From Cryptomeria japonica (lineage: Eukaryota > Streptophyta > Pinopsida > Cupressales > Cupressaceae): a DNA stretch of 64,000 bases. A program made the translations under genes and the position numbers. The notes beneath the pieces were generated by a model. The model was not told where the DNA came from, searched no databases, and saw nothing but the letters and a program-made list of their open reading frames with translations. Below are positions 12,304-22,620 of the stretch, piece by piece (the first letter of the stretch is position 1; each line of letters begins with the position of its first letter). Where the stretch lies: NCBI RefSeq assembly GCF_030272615.1, contig NC_081412.1, forward strand, positions 475,113,657 through 475,177,656, given 5' to 3'.

Positions 12304-13408
12304 TGTTGGCATTTTGATAATTTTGTGATTGTCATTGATGGACACACACTTGCTTTGTGTACACTTTCTTGATGTATGAGTTATGCTCAACTGGTATTTA
12401 TTCCAACTGGTATTATTTATTATAGTCTTTAGACTATCGGTGTTTTGCAGAAGATGTTTACCAGTCTCAAATTGTATGAAGACCTCAAGCGGTTCAAGAA
12501 TATCAAGCAATACAAAGGAACAAAGCAGTAGTTAACATTTTTCCAGTCTTCATTTTTGACAACCGGTAATTGGTAAATTGGATGAACCGGTATTACTCTG
12601 CGATGAGTTAGCAACCGGTATTTTTGTGATGAGTTATCATCCACCTACACTTTGGTGGTGATTTTTTGTCATGTTACCAAATGTGTCAACATGCACTGAA
12701 CCTAGGAACTTGTAATTTAATCCTATTGGACCAACATGAAATCAGACTCCTTTATAAGGACATCATGTCTAGGGTTTTAGGAGGGGATGAGGGTTTGTAT
12801 GTGCGATCATAGAAGAGAAGATTAGGTCTTTGTGAAAAAAAAGAGTGTGGAGATATTGAAGACTAAAGTAATGCTGAAATGCATTAACAGTGAGCTATCA
12901 AGGATCTAACCAAGTATATTGTGCTAGTATCTAGATCACTCACTTGTTGATTACTCACATCTTTGACAAGTCTGAAACCCTTAACTGGGTAGGCCTAGCA
13001 AAACCTTTGTAAATCCTCTAAAAAGTTGGTTCACAACTATGAATCTGATATCCTCTCACAAGGTAGTCTTTGACAGGACTTATCTCCTAACAGAGACCTA
13101 GATTCCCAACAGGATCTGTTCTAGTGAAGAACATTGTATGACCTTAACCGGTCTGGTTTCTATTCTATAGATAGTTACTTGTGACTTTATGCTCATCGTG
13201 GTCTTTCCCATTTGGGTTTTCACGTCAAACATCTTATGTTATGGTGATTGTGCTCTTGTGGGTGAATGCTTTATTTGCTATTTGGCTTGCATTTATCTTA
13301 ACCAGTTTATTAGTGAATCTGTTATACTGGTTATCTGCTAAATTGTTTAGAAGTTTGAGTTCAATAAATTTTGGTATACTAATTCACCCCCCCTCTTAGT
13401 ATTCATCA
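12304..13408 (+). repeat. 5' LTR (1,105 bp)
   Basis: Starts TGTTGGCATTTTGAT and ends TTCATCA, directly before the primer site. U3 holds repeated AACYGGTATT-type motifs and a TATA-like box at 12,752-12,758. U5 holds short hairpins such as CCCTTAACTGGG and CTCCTAACAGAG, and the C-run block ACCCCCCCTCTTAGT near the end. Homologous along its length to 18,672-19,811. Confidence 0.9.
12752..12758 (+). promoter_or_regulatory. TATA-like box of the 5' LTR promoter
   Basis: TTATAAG sits about 450 bp into the LTR, after the AACCGGTATT repeats and before an AGGGTTTTAGGAGG stretch that likely lies in R. The 3' LTR has TTTATATGG at the matching place (near 19,136). Assignment is by position and sequence only. 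Confidence 0.5.
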
Positions 13409-13410
13409 AT

Positions 13411-13423
13411 TGGTATCAGAGGC
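13411..13423 (+). other. Primer-binding site complementary to tRNA-iMet 3' end
   Basis: TGGTATCAGAGGC begins two bases after the 5' LTR end. It matches the canonical plant TGGTATCAGAGC site over 11 bases, then has an extra G. It primes minus-strand cDNA synthesis in Copia-type elements. Confidence 0.88.
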
Positions 13424-13458
13424 AACCTTTCTATAAGTCTAACCACTTGGAAGGAGAT

Positions 13459-14676
13459 ATGGGGGAACTCACTGTGAGGGAACTTACTCATCGCCTCACT
13501 CAGACTGAGAGAGCATATGATGAACTCAAAGTCAAGTATAGAGCCTCTCTAGAAAAAAGAAGAGAGCATGCTGAGAAACTAATGGAGCTTACTAAAAATA
13601 GTTCTTCTGATGAAGCAGACATGGATGCCCTAGTTGAAGAAGTTGAAAAACTGAATGAATCTAATGCCAACCTGATAAGGGAGCTGGAAGGACTGACTAT
13701 CAGAATATGCCAAGAGCTTAAGAACCAAAGGAAAGCTGAAGACCTGGTAAAAGACAAAGATCATAAGATCTCCAAGCTGAAGCAAGAAATCAGTGGCCTT
13801 ACCGCTTATCTCCAAGAGAGTAAAGTGGAAAAAGAAGAAATGGAAGGTGAACTAAACATGGCTATTTCAGAGAATGCAACCTTGAAGGAATCCAATGATT
13901 CTATTTCCAAAGAACTTACTGAAACAAATGAGATACTTGCCAAATTCAATCAGAGTATTGTTAAGCTAGAGAAAAAGCTTGAATCAACAAAAACAGTAAA
14001 GAATACCACTAGACTTGGTTTCTCGAGTTATGAGGAAGGTGAGACCTCTGCAACAAAAGATGTAGCATCAAAGAAGAAACCAACATCAAAGGATAAAGGT
14101 AAGAAAAAGTTTAAAGTATTTTGCTTTAATTGTCTCAAAGGACATACTGCTAATGTGTGTAGAAGCAAGGCCTACAATAACTTTCCTTATTTTCTAAACA
14201 ATAAGCCTAGATCCAATAGATTCAATGGAAACTTCTATGCTTGCAACAATTTTGGGCATAGAGCATTTGAATGCAGGTCTGTTTTGCACAACACTGGGAG
14301 ATACCCTCCAAGGACTCAAGGAGTTATCCCATAACCCACTGTGAACCGGAATGCAAACCAGTATAATGCCTATGACCATCAGTCAGGTGGTGGTGGCTAT
14401 CAAGCGGCAACTGGTTGGAGAGAAACATGTTTGATCTGTCATGGTAGCGGTCACACTGTTGCAACATGTAGAAGGAAGAATAGTAGTATGAACAATGGAC
14501 CATGGAGAACACCTAGAATGGTATGCTATCATTACAACAAACCGGGACACACTGCCAGAACCTACAGAATGAGAAAGAACCTATCGGATAATATACCAAT
14601 CACTCCAGAAGGGAAGATTGATGTTGAAACTATTCAAGTGGGAATGAATAAAACATGGAAAAAGAAACCTGAATAA
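13459..14676 (+). pseudogene. gag-like protein with coiled coil and CCHC zinc knuckles (one internal stop)
   Basis: ATG 13459 follows the primer site by 36 bp. The frame is open to TAA 14332-14334 and continues in the same frame to 14,676, about 405 codons in all. Residues about 1-180 are Lys/Glu/Leu-rich and predicted coiled coil. A classical CCHC knuckle starts at residue 222 (CFNCLKGHTANVC). A second (YACNNFGHRAFEC) has lost its first Cys to Phe. A third (CLICHGSGHTVATC) is intact. A fourth has both its second and fourth Cys replaced by Tyr (CYHYNKPGHTARTY). The product would coat element RNA and form particles. The stop (CAA to TAA) and Cys losses suggest decay, although the first 291 residues could still be made. 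Confidence 0.8.
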
Positions 14677-15182
14677 GTGTCACAAGATGAACTGGTTTCT
14701 GCACCTAGTGTGGAAGTCTCTGAACTGACAAACTGAGCTTCAGAAAAGCTTAGGGGGAGCATATCGATGAAATATTTGAACCCCCAATTTATATCGGTAA
14801 AGACCATAACCGGTATACGTTACCTGTCAATCGACAGAATATTTTGAAGTGGTAAAAGGAAAAATTAGGGTTTGTACCCTAGCGGTGGAACATTTATTAT
14901 CGTAGGTGAAAGATTGTTTAAAAGGGATTTTTGACGCCATTCTCACATATCTATTTTCAAGCGAAGAATTTTCAAGTGTAGAGCAACAAGAGCGATTCGT
15001 CTAGAAAGTCAAAGTGAATTAAAAATCTTGCAGAAGAATTCAGAGATCATTTTCAATCAATCAAGTGAAGGACACCAAAGCGGTAATCCAACAACCGAAG
15101 TGGTGTGTTGTGAGAAACATTGCAAAACCCTAAATTTCAAAGTGTGATGGTATTTCTTGAAATTTTTGTCTATCATTTAGTC
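14677..15182 (+). other. Spacer between gag and second ORF; possible internal promoter/leader
   Basis: About 500 bp without pol motifs. It contains a PPT-like AGGGGGAGC (near 14,750), a TTTAAAAG TATA-like sequence (near 14,918) and then an A-rich leader of about 250 bp ending at ATG 15,183. This could be an internal promoter for the second ORF, or a scar where pol was deleted. Confidence 0.4.
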
Positions 15183-18100
15183 ATGGCTTCTGCATCGCAC
15201 TCCAATTCTACAGCACCTGTAGACTCAGCGATTTTTATTCAAAAGAAGATGAAATACAATACCCTATCCTAGATACCCATTGGAGTCATAGTTGAGAAAG
15301 ATATTTCAGCGTATTGATTGCAAATTGGAAGACCTAGGATCCCTAGTGATCCATTCCTAGCTAGGTCTATTATGTGGGGATGACAAGAAAATCAAATTGG
15401 AATATAGCATCCTAGAGAGGAAGAAACTACACAATGCAGTTTATTTTCTTGAAGAGTTCATGGAAGATCACATCCGCATCATCTTGAGCAGAGTACATGG
15501 TGATAAAATGTACCTCGAGCAGACGCATAATATCACACCAGAAGCAATTCATGTCGTCACCGATTTCTGTAACATTAGTGAGGTGCCAACTTTAAGGAAG
15601 GTCATCAAGACTTAAATGACTAAGCTCACTAATTCTCTGAGTGACCAATGGGGAATGACTATCAACCTCATCAAAGATGACTTGGTTAAGTATGCTTGCA
15701 TGGTGATCAGCTACCGGGTGTTTTATGCCAATACAATAAACTTTGTCCCCGCTGCTGCAGTAAATGCCGCCTACAAAATGATTTAGGAAGATGCCTCATT
15801 TGATTTGTGTACTTGTTTGCAGAAGCAATTGCTATTGAACCTAAAGTCCATTAAACAGGATAATGCTTTAAGGTTCAGGTTTGGACAACTTTTGGTCGGT
15901 ATATTTTTCTACTTTCAAGGCTATTTTCTTGGAGTAGGTGATATTCAATGGTATGTTGACCAACCGGTCACTAAGCAAATTAGGGAAAGTCTCCAAGTAG
16001 TGGGAACCAAATATTCTGAGGTTCTGAATAAATATCTTGATGAATTCAGGCAGAAAATGAGCCAAAGGATCAGGATTTCTAGAGATATTGTAAAGAAATA
16101 TGAAGATGACATCTGCTTTATCATAAAGGTAGATGAATGCATAATGGAAGCGGTAGAGCCAAGAAAGGAAGTAGTAGAACCTATGGGGTATGAAGTGATG
16201 TATGACATGTTGGATGGGTATGCCTCTACCCCGATTGCCTCACCTCTAGATGCTAATAAAAAGTGAACTGACACCTACTTGGAGAGAGTAACACCAGTTG
16301 AAGATCCTATAGTGAAAAAGGGCAAGGCAGTGCCATCGGTATTTGCATCAGTTACCTCAGCCAACCCAAAAGTGACCAAGCGGTCACCTACTAAGAAGAA
16401 ACCGAAGTTGCACCCGCTAAAGTATTTGAGAGGAAGTAGAAGACCAAAAACAACTCACCGGAGTCAGAGGATACCGAACTGGAAGTGCAGCCTAAGAAAA
16501 CTAGGCAATCAAGCAAGAAGGCTAAGTCTATCGGTAATGCACCTGCATCATCAGCACCAGTAAATATAGACATCTCTTCTTATAAGCCTCTGACACATTG
16601 TCAAAGGACTTTAAAGAATATTAAGAGAAAGGTGCTTGATGACAAAAGAATATTTTGATGATTTTTTTGATAATGAGAAGGAAGAAGTAGAGCAGGAAAT
16701 GATAAATATCTGTGTGTTAATGCTCGGTCGCCATATGAAATTAGATCGATGACACTTGATTCTTTATAAAATTCTTTGGACAATAAATGGTGCATTGCCG
16801 TTGAGAAAGAACAGGAAATAAGGGAGAAAGTCTTTGCTCAGTACTTTCTCGATGCCTCCAATTCTGAATTGTTTGAGATAATGGAAAAGAATAAAGGTCT
16901 CTTCTTCATGAGAAGAAGAAGACTCGGGCTACTAGAAGGCATAACCTCTGAAGTGGAGAAGGACACTCATCTACATACAAAAGTTGTTGTTAGATTACAT
17001 CAAGTGTCTGAGGCTAATAAGAAAGTTGAACAAGAACCTAGCCTATCCTCAGCCAAATCGGATGAGGTATATGATGGTGAAGGAGAAAGAGTTACAAAAA
17101 AGGTTGGCACTATTGATGTGGATGCATTAGATGTTGAAGATGTCAATCCGGACACAGAGAAGGAGAAACGGGATAAAGAAAAACAGAAAAGGAGAAACTG
17201 GACAAGGAAAGGGCTGATAAGGAGAAAGAGGAGAAAGAGGAAGAGAAAAAGAAAGAGGAATTGAAAAAGAAAGAGGAAGAGAAAAAGAAAGAAGAGGAGA
17301 AAAAGAAAGTGGAAGACAAGAGGAAACATGAAGAAGAGAAGAGGAGAAGAGGAAAGAAGAGGAGAAGAGGAAAGAAGAGGAGAAGAAGAAAGAAGAGGAG
17401 AAAAAGGAGGAAGAATATAAGAAGAAGGAAGAACTGAAGAAAAAAAAAGAAGAGGAACAAAAGAAGAAAGAAGAAGAAAAGAAAAGAGCAGCAGAGGAGA
17501 CAGAAGAAAAACAAGCCAAACAAGCGGAGACTCCCAAGGAAACCGGCAGTCAAGCCAAACCGATTGACATCGCCAGTCCTATTGATCTCCAATCTGCAGA
17601 TGAATCAGAGTTGCTCCAAAGCATAAAGCTTGCACATGAACGATTGGAAGCATTGAGGGGGAAGAAGGAACAAGATGTTATTCAAATTGTGGTTGATACT
17701 CTTACTAGTTTGATTCCCGGTACTAACCTCCCCAGTACCGATTCCTCTCTATCAAAGCTTAAACTTCTATGTACCATTGTAGAGGACCAAGTCCAATTCT
17801 TGGATGAAGTTGTTGAAGAAAATGCAAAGAAGAAGCATGAAAAGGAACTCAACACTGCCTTAGTCAAGAAACTGAATGAGCTTTGGTCTCAACTTTAGAA
17901 AGAACAGAAGGATGTAAGTGTTGCTATGGATGAGGGCAAACTACTGTTGAACAAAATCAGTCAACCCCATCTATTATGTGATGATGTGCTCAAACAGAAA
18001 GATAAACTCCAATCGGAGTTCCAAGCATACATCAATAGTTTCAAGTTGCCCTATGACTCATTCACTACATATGGGAAAAAAATTCATCATTATCAGCTTC

Positions 18101-18390
18101 AGACTGCCAGGATAGAATTAGAGATCAACAATCGGTCAAGAGATTTGCAGGAGCTTCAACTGGTCTTATTTCCTAGACTGCAAATTCTTCAGAAATGCTT
18201 TCTGAATATGGAAGCCTTAACGGTAACTCAAGAGATGAGCACCATTGATGCCATGGAAGAATGGGTATCTCAGATGCAGACTGAGAGTGAGGTTTCTACC
18301 TCATTACTTGATTCATGGTCATTAACCATGAAGACTTTTATGCAGGATTTTAAATTTGTTTTTGACGAGTTTCATTCCTTATTGTCATAA
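15183..18390 (+). pseudogene. Second ORF of the LTR element: long coiled-coil, Lys/Glu-rich protein (broken)
   Basis: ATG 15183 (MASASHSNST) opens a frame that, after a shift near 15,375, continues from 15,397 with stops at 15,613, 15,784 and 16,264. A further frameshift near 16,390 leads into a Ser/Lys-rich segment. 17,150-17,540 is an almost pure Lys/Glu/Arg tract. 17,560-18,390 is a helical C-terminal domain with one stop (17,896), ending at TAA 18,388. The N-terminal part holds a folded-looking block (DIQWYVDQPVT near 15,940). There are no RT, integrase, protease or transmembrane features. A homologous C-terminus lies before the LTR at 63.4-64.0 kb, so this ORF belongs to the family and is not a random capture. 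Sirevirus env-like ORFs occupy a similar place; homology to them cannot be shown here. Function unknown. Confidence 0.65.
17150..17540 (+). repeat. Purine-only low-complexity tract encoding Lys/Glu/Arg repeats
   Basis: A 390-bp stretch almost entirely of GAG/AAG/AAA/GAA triplets. All three plus-strand frames stay open for long runs, giving Lys/Glu- or Arg/Lys-rich peptides. The antisense gives Ser/Phe-rich open frames that are not genes. It forms the charged middle of the second ORF. Confidence 0.8.
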
Positions 18391-18456
18391 ACATTTACTC
18401 AATTTTAATAATAATGAGACACAGGGGTTATTTGGTAGTACTTTGTCATTGTTGGC

Positions 18457-18671
18457 AAAGGGGGAGTAGTATTTAAAATTTTGGTCAATGTTACCATTTC
18501 ATGTATACTTTCATGTTACCTCTTTAAGGGAGTAGTATACATTGTAATTTTTGCAAAGGGATAGTGTATATGCTTAGGGGGATTAATTTTGCATATGGCA
18601 TATTTTTGTTGTAAAAACACTTAGATGTCTAAATTTTGCTAAGTGTTGCCATCAATGCCAAACGGGGAGAT
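18457..18671 (+). other. Cluster of polypurine tracts before the 3' LTR
   Basis: AAAGGGGGAG (18,457-18,466), AAGGGA (about 18,525), AAAGGGA (about 18,555) and AGGGGGAT (18,575-18,582) precede the LTR-proximal tract AAACGGGGAGAT (18,660-18,671). The last is the expected plus-strand primer. The others recur at matching places in the minus-strand element at 63.36-63.52 kb, so they are a conserved feature. Confidence 0.7.
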
Positions 18672-19811
18672 TATTGACATTTTGATGATGTTGTGATTGT
18701 CATTGATGGACACACACTTGCTTTGTGTACACTTTCTTGATGTATGAGTTATGCTCAACCGGTATTTGTTCCAACTAGTATTATGTATTATAGTCTTTAG
18801 ACTATTGGTGTTTTGCAGAAGATGTTTACTGGTCTCAAATTGTATGAAGACCTCAAGTGGTATTAAGACCTCAAGCGGTTCGAGAATCTCAAGTAGTACA
18901 AAGGAACAAAGTGGTAGTTAAGATTTTTCCAGTCTTCATTTTTGACAACTGGTAATCGGTAAATTGTATGAACTAGTATTACTTTGTGATGAGTTACGAA
19001 CTGGTATTTCTGTGATGAGTTATCATCCACCGACACTTTGGCATTGATTTTGTGTTGTGTTACCAAATATGTCTACATGCACTGAACATAGGAACTTGTA
19101 ATTTAATCATATTGGACCAACATGAAATTAGGCTCCTTTATATGGACATCATGTCTAAGATTTTAGGAGGGGATGAGGGTTTGTATGTGCGATCATAGAA
19201 GAGAAGATTAGGTCTGTGTAAAGAAAAAGAGTGTGGAGATATTGAAGACTGAAGTAATGTTGAAATGCATTAACAGTGAGCTATAAAGGATCTAACCAAG
19301 CATACTGTGCTAGTATCTAGATCACTCACTTGTTGATTACTCACATCTTTGACAAGTCTAAAACCCTTAACTGGGTAGGCCTAGGAAAGCCTTTGTAAAT
19401 CCTCTAACAAGGTGGTTCACAATTGTGAATTTAAAATCCTCTCACAATGTAGTCTTTAATAAGACCTATCTCCTAACAGAGATCTAGATTCCTAACAAAA
19501 TTTGTTCTGGTGAAGAATATTGTATGACCCTAACTAGTCTGACCTTAACCAGTCTGGTTTCTATTCTGCAGATAGTTACTTGTGAGTTTTTGCTCACCGT
19601 GGTTTTTCCCATTTGGGTTTCCACGTCAAACATCTTGTGTTATGGTGATTGTGCTCTTGTGGGTGAATGCTTTATTTGCTATTTGTCTTTCATTTATCTT
19701 AACCGGTTTATTAGTGAATCTGTTCTACCGGTTATCTACTAAATTGTTTAGAAGTTTGAGTTCAGTAAATTTTGGTATACTAATTCACCCCCCGTGTCTT
19801 AGTATTCATCA
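18672..19811 (+). repeat. 3' LTR (1,140 bp)
   Basis: Starts TATTGACATTTTGATG (first G mutated) directly after the PPT and ends TTCATCA before the TSD. It is collinear with the 5' LTR but slightly longer: a small internal duplication around 18,850-18,885 repeats gacctcaag, and CCCTAAC/CCTTAAC blocks near 19,527-19,555 are doubled. Many differences from the 5' LTR are at CG or CNG sites within ACCGGT motifs. Confidence 0.9.
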
Positions 19812-19816
19812 ATAGG
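19812..19816. repeat. Target-site duplication ATAGG (right)
   Basis: Matches 12,299-12,303 exactly, confirming insertion by an integrase that makes 5-bp staggered cuts. Confidence 0.9.
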
Positions 19817-19884
19817 AAGCATTCAGAACATGAAAAAATCTAAAAGTGTTTATCACAACCTCTCATAGAGGGTGAATTAGGGAG

Positions 19885-20940
19885 GGACACTACACTCCCC
19901 AAAATTAGAGTATTTACGTGGGCTATAATTTATCACAAAATTCTTACCAGTGATCGACTTGCATACTTGGGAATAGGTCAAAATTTTAATTATGTTTTAT
20001 GTAATCATATTATGGAAACGTTAGACCACCTCCTTGTGTAATGCAATTTTTCATATTAATTTTGGGGAATGGATCCAAAGAAAACTACATTGGACAACTC
20101 CACTTCCAAATAATTTTACAAGAAGTTCTAGAGAATTCGCCTTCACTTCACTAGAAGTCCTTTTTGGTAGAAATGTGGGTCATTTATCCACCTATATTAA
20201 TTTTAAATATTTGATGGGAAAGGAATAAAAAGGATATTTCCTAAGTAATCTCACTCTATTAAAAATGTGATTCAAGAAACTGAAAAAGTAATTTTCAAAA
20301 ACGTCAAAGCCTCAACTCCCAATTCAAGGCATTTATCCTCCTTGGTTACTTCTTGGGATTCACATATGTCATCAAAATGAAAATACTCTTACCCCCCAAT
20401 TCAAAGGGAGGGTACTGGGGAATTTTATACGAAAGATAGATACAAAGTCAATTAAGTGTAAACCATCTCTTTTAGGATTCACAAAAAATATCTTTGATGT
20501 AGCTGCAAAGGGTAATCCTGGAAGTTTGGCTCTTGACCATGTTCTTAGATCACATAAGTGAAGGGTTTTAGAAGCTTTAGAATGCAAAATTCTAGATGGT
20601 TCTATTAATGTTGCAGAAGCTAAGGCCTCTCTTTTAGGTCTTAACATAGAAAAGAGGCTTAACATTTCCAATCTACTTATTGAAAAGGATATTCGCTGAT
20701 AACTATCAATGCTCTAGCTCATAAATAGTCATCAAACTAGCAATTAAAATACATATTTTTAAAATAATGGGAAATAATTATTTTCTTTCAAAATTATCAA
20801 ATTTATCGTACACACAAAGAAGGAGATAAAGTTGCAGACTATCTTGTCAATATTGGAGCTAATCTCAATAGTCGGGAAGCCTTTTTCTCACACGAAGAGC
20901 TTGTTAATATTGTAGATCTGGTGTAGGAACTGAGGGAAAA
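19885..20940 (+). pseudogene. LINE fragment: zinc-binding linker and RNase H
   Basis: PKIRVFTWAIIYHKILTSD (from about 19,897), then METLDHLLV-stop-CNFS, is a typical zf-RVT linker. A degraded WERN block follows near 20,216. RNase H starts at FDVAAKGNPG (about 20,490) with AEAKASLLGL and a D in LIEKDIR. After stops and shifts it ends with HKEGDKVADYLVNIGA (about 20,815-20,860). It lies directly right of the LTR element's TSD, so the LTR element inserted in or beside this LINE, whose 5' part may lie left of 12,299. Highly decayed. Confidence 0.75.
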
Positions 20941-21590
20941 ATTAAACTAAATATTTTCTAACCTATGTTTTAGTTTTGTAGATTTGATGTGTTCTATTTT
21001 TTTTGTGGTGATCTCATTTCATGTTGTTACATCACATTCCTACTGGAATCTTTCGACTTTATATCTTAGCTCATCATTTGTGTCACTTATCACACTTGAA
21101 CTCATGTGAGGCAATTTATTTTGCCCATGCTAGATATTAGATCACGCAGCCATGAAAATAAAGAGATGTATGTGGAGCTCTTTCAAGTGTAATGTGAAAT
21201 TGAAAATCTTTATTATATATGAGAATGAAGTCTTCAAATCCTACCAAATTAATTAATGTTCATTTCTAAACGTTCCATCTTCACATTCTTCTACAATTGT
21301 TTTCATGAAAAAAAATTCACACATGTGGCTACACCTTTTAAGTTTTTCCATTTGGTTATCTTTCTCATTTCAACTTAATTTTAATATTGCCAGGGAAGCT
21401 TAAGTTTGTTCATTTTTGCCTACTGCTAGTTTTCTTTGTCATGGTGAATTCAGTAAATAAGGCAAATAGAATTTATGCATCATACAATTATAGGATCAAA
21501 TACCAATGAGATTTTGGGAGTCCCTAGTATCAATTTCAATCTATTCTTTACATCTTTTGAGTCTTTTAATTTTATTTCAAATCTTCATCC
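20941..21590. other. No gene seen
   Basis: AT-rich sequence between the LINE fragment and the next weak coding trace. No motif, repeat or RNA gene was recognised. Confidence 0.4.
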
Positions 21591-22620
21591 ATGGAAGATG
21601 CCATTAGTGACTTGATTGGAGACCACATCCTTTCTCCTCAATCTCCTTGTGCCTTGTTTCCATCTCAACTCCTATCCATTTTCCTTTCAATTGCTACAAC
21701 CTCTATCAATATTATAATGTTTTGTCCCATATTACATATGAATTTGTACATGATGAATTCAATGCTAACCATGCTTTTGGGGTGGTTGTGAGGGGTTTAG
21801 ACCTTTCTGAAGGAGAGAATAATAATGGCATATTATTCCAAAGAGTAGAACTCTAAAAGAAGCCTAAAATAATATCAATGTATGATTTTTTAAAGATTTC
21901 TATTAAAGTCCAACATGATCAAACATTGGGTAGAGCATTGTATTCTTTCACAGATAACATTGTTTCATTGAGGATTGGAGCTATCTAGAATAGGTATAGG
22001 GAATTGTCTCTCCTCATTAATCAAGAAGGCAATCATAATTCTTAGTCCTACAAGATGAAAAGTTTATTTTTTGGTCATCCCAGGATCCTCCAATGTAATT
22101 TTCATTTGGGTGTGAAAGAGGCCGATGAACATATTAATAAGGTTTGAGTCATGGATTTTAGGGACATCAAAAAGTTTGTAAAGAAAATTAAAGATACCAC
22201 AAAGGAGTGAGGTTTATGGGACTTCATCCCAAGCCTTTTGTTAAAATTTTGGCCTATTATTCTATGGGTTTAGTATGTTTTTGGATGGTAAAAGCTTTGC
22301 AAATATTCTATATTTCCTCTTCACTTGGTCTATTCTCTTGTTATCTTGGTGTTTCTATTGTGGATTACTTGCTTATCTATCCTAGTTAAATGCATATAGT
22401 TTGTAGGTGGAAACCATGTTTTTGGGTTGGTTTTGTTATTTCTCATCACCTATTTGAGATTTTCTCCCTATTTTTTGTTTCTATATCTATTCAACTCTTA
22501 TACTTTATTAGATTAATATATATACATACTTTTGTGTTCTTCCAAAATAAAACAAATGTACTATATATAATTCTAGAATGGTATTTGCATATTGGGGTAA
22601 AGACTTTTATATGTATCTAG
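21591..22620 (+). pseudogene. Weak coding remnant of unknown family, then T-rich tail
   Basis: Two overlapping frames from 21,591 and 21,647 give short peptides (for example AFGVVVRGLDLSEGENN). They continue with scattered stops to about 22,205, including a Lys-rich helical segment DFRDIKKFVKKIK. A strongly T-rich stretch follows (about 22,210-22,620). It lies 0.65 kb after a LINE RNase H on the same strand, as does the unknown ORF of LINE copy 1, but I could not align the two. Low confidence that it was ever one gene. Confidence 0.25.

Larger units (their letters stand above)
12304..19811 (+). mobile_element. Non-autonomous LTR retrotransposon: gag plus large coiled-coil ORF, no pol
   Basis: A complete 7.5-kb element: LTRs at 12,304-13,408 and 18,672-19,811, ATAGG target duplication, tRNA-iMet primer site, gag, a second long reading frame and several polypurine tracts before the 3' LTR. 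No protease, integrase, reverse transcriptase or RNase H motif was found between gag and the 3' LTR. An extended gag with zinc knuckles, an extra ORF before the 3' LTR and repeated PPTs are reminiscent of Copia/Sirevirus elements. A gag-only non-autonomous element (TR-GAG-like) depending on a partner's pol is the likely state. The lineage call is an inference. The LTRs differ visibly from each other, so insertion is not recent. Confidence 0.85.

Noticed and set aside
13181-13399. 72-codon hydrophobic open frame (similar at 19,524-19,815)
   Set aside because: Lies wholly inside LTR U5; the two copies differ in frame use and length.
17000-17592. Long minus-strand Ser/Phe-rich open frames
   Set aside because: Antisense shadows of the purine-only Lys/Glu tract; no start context or motif.
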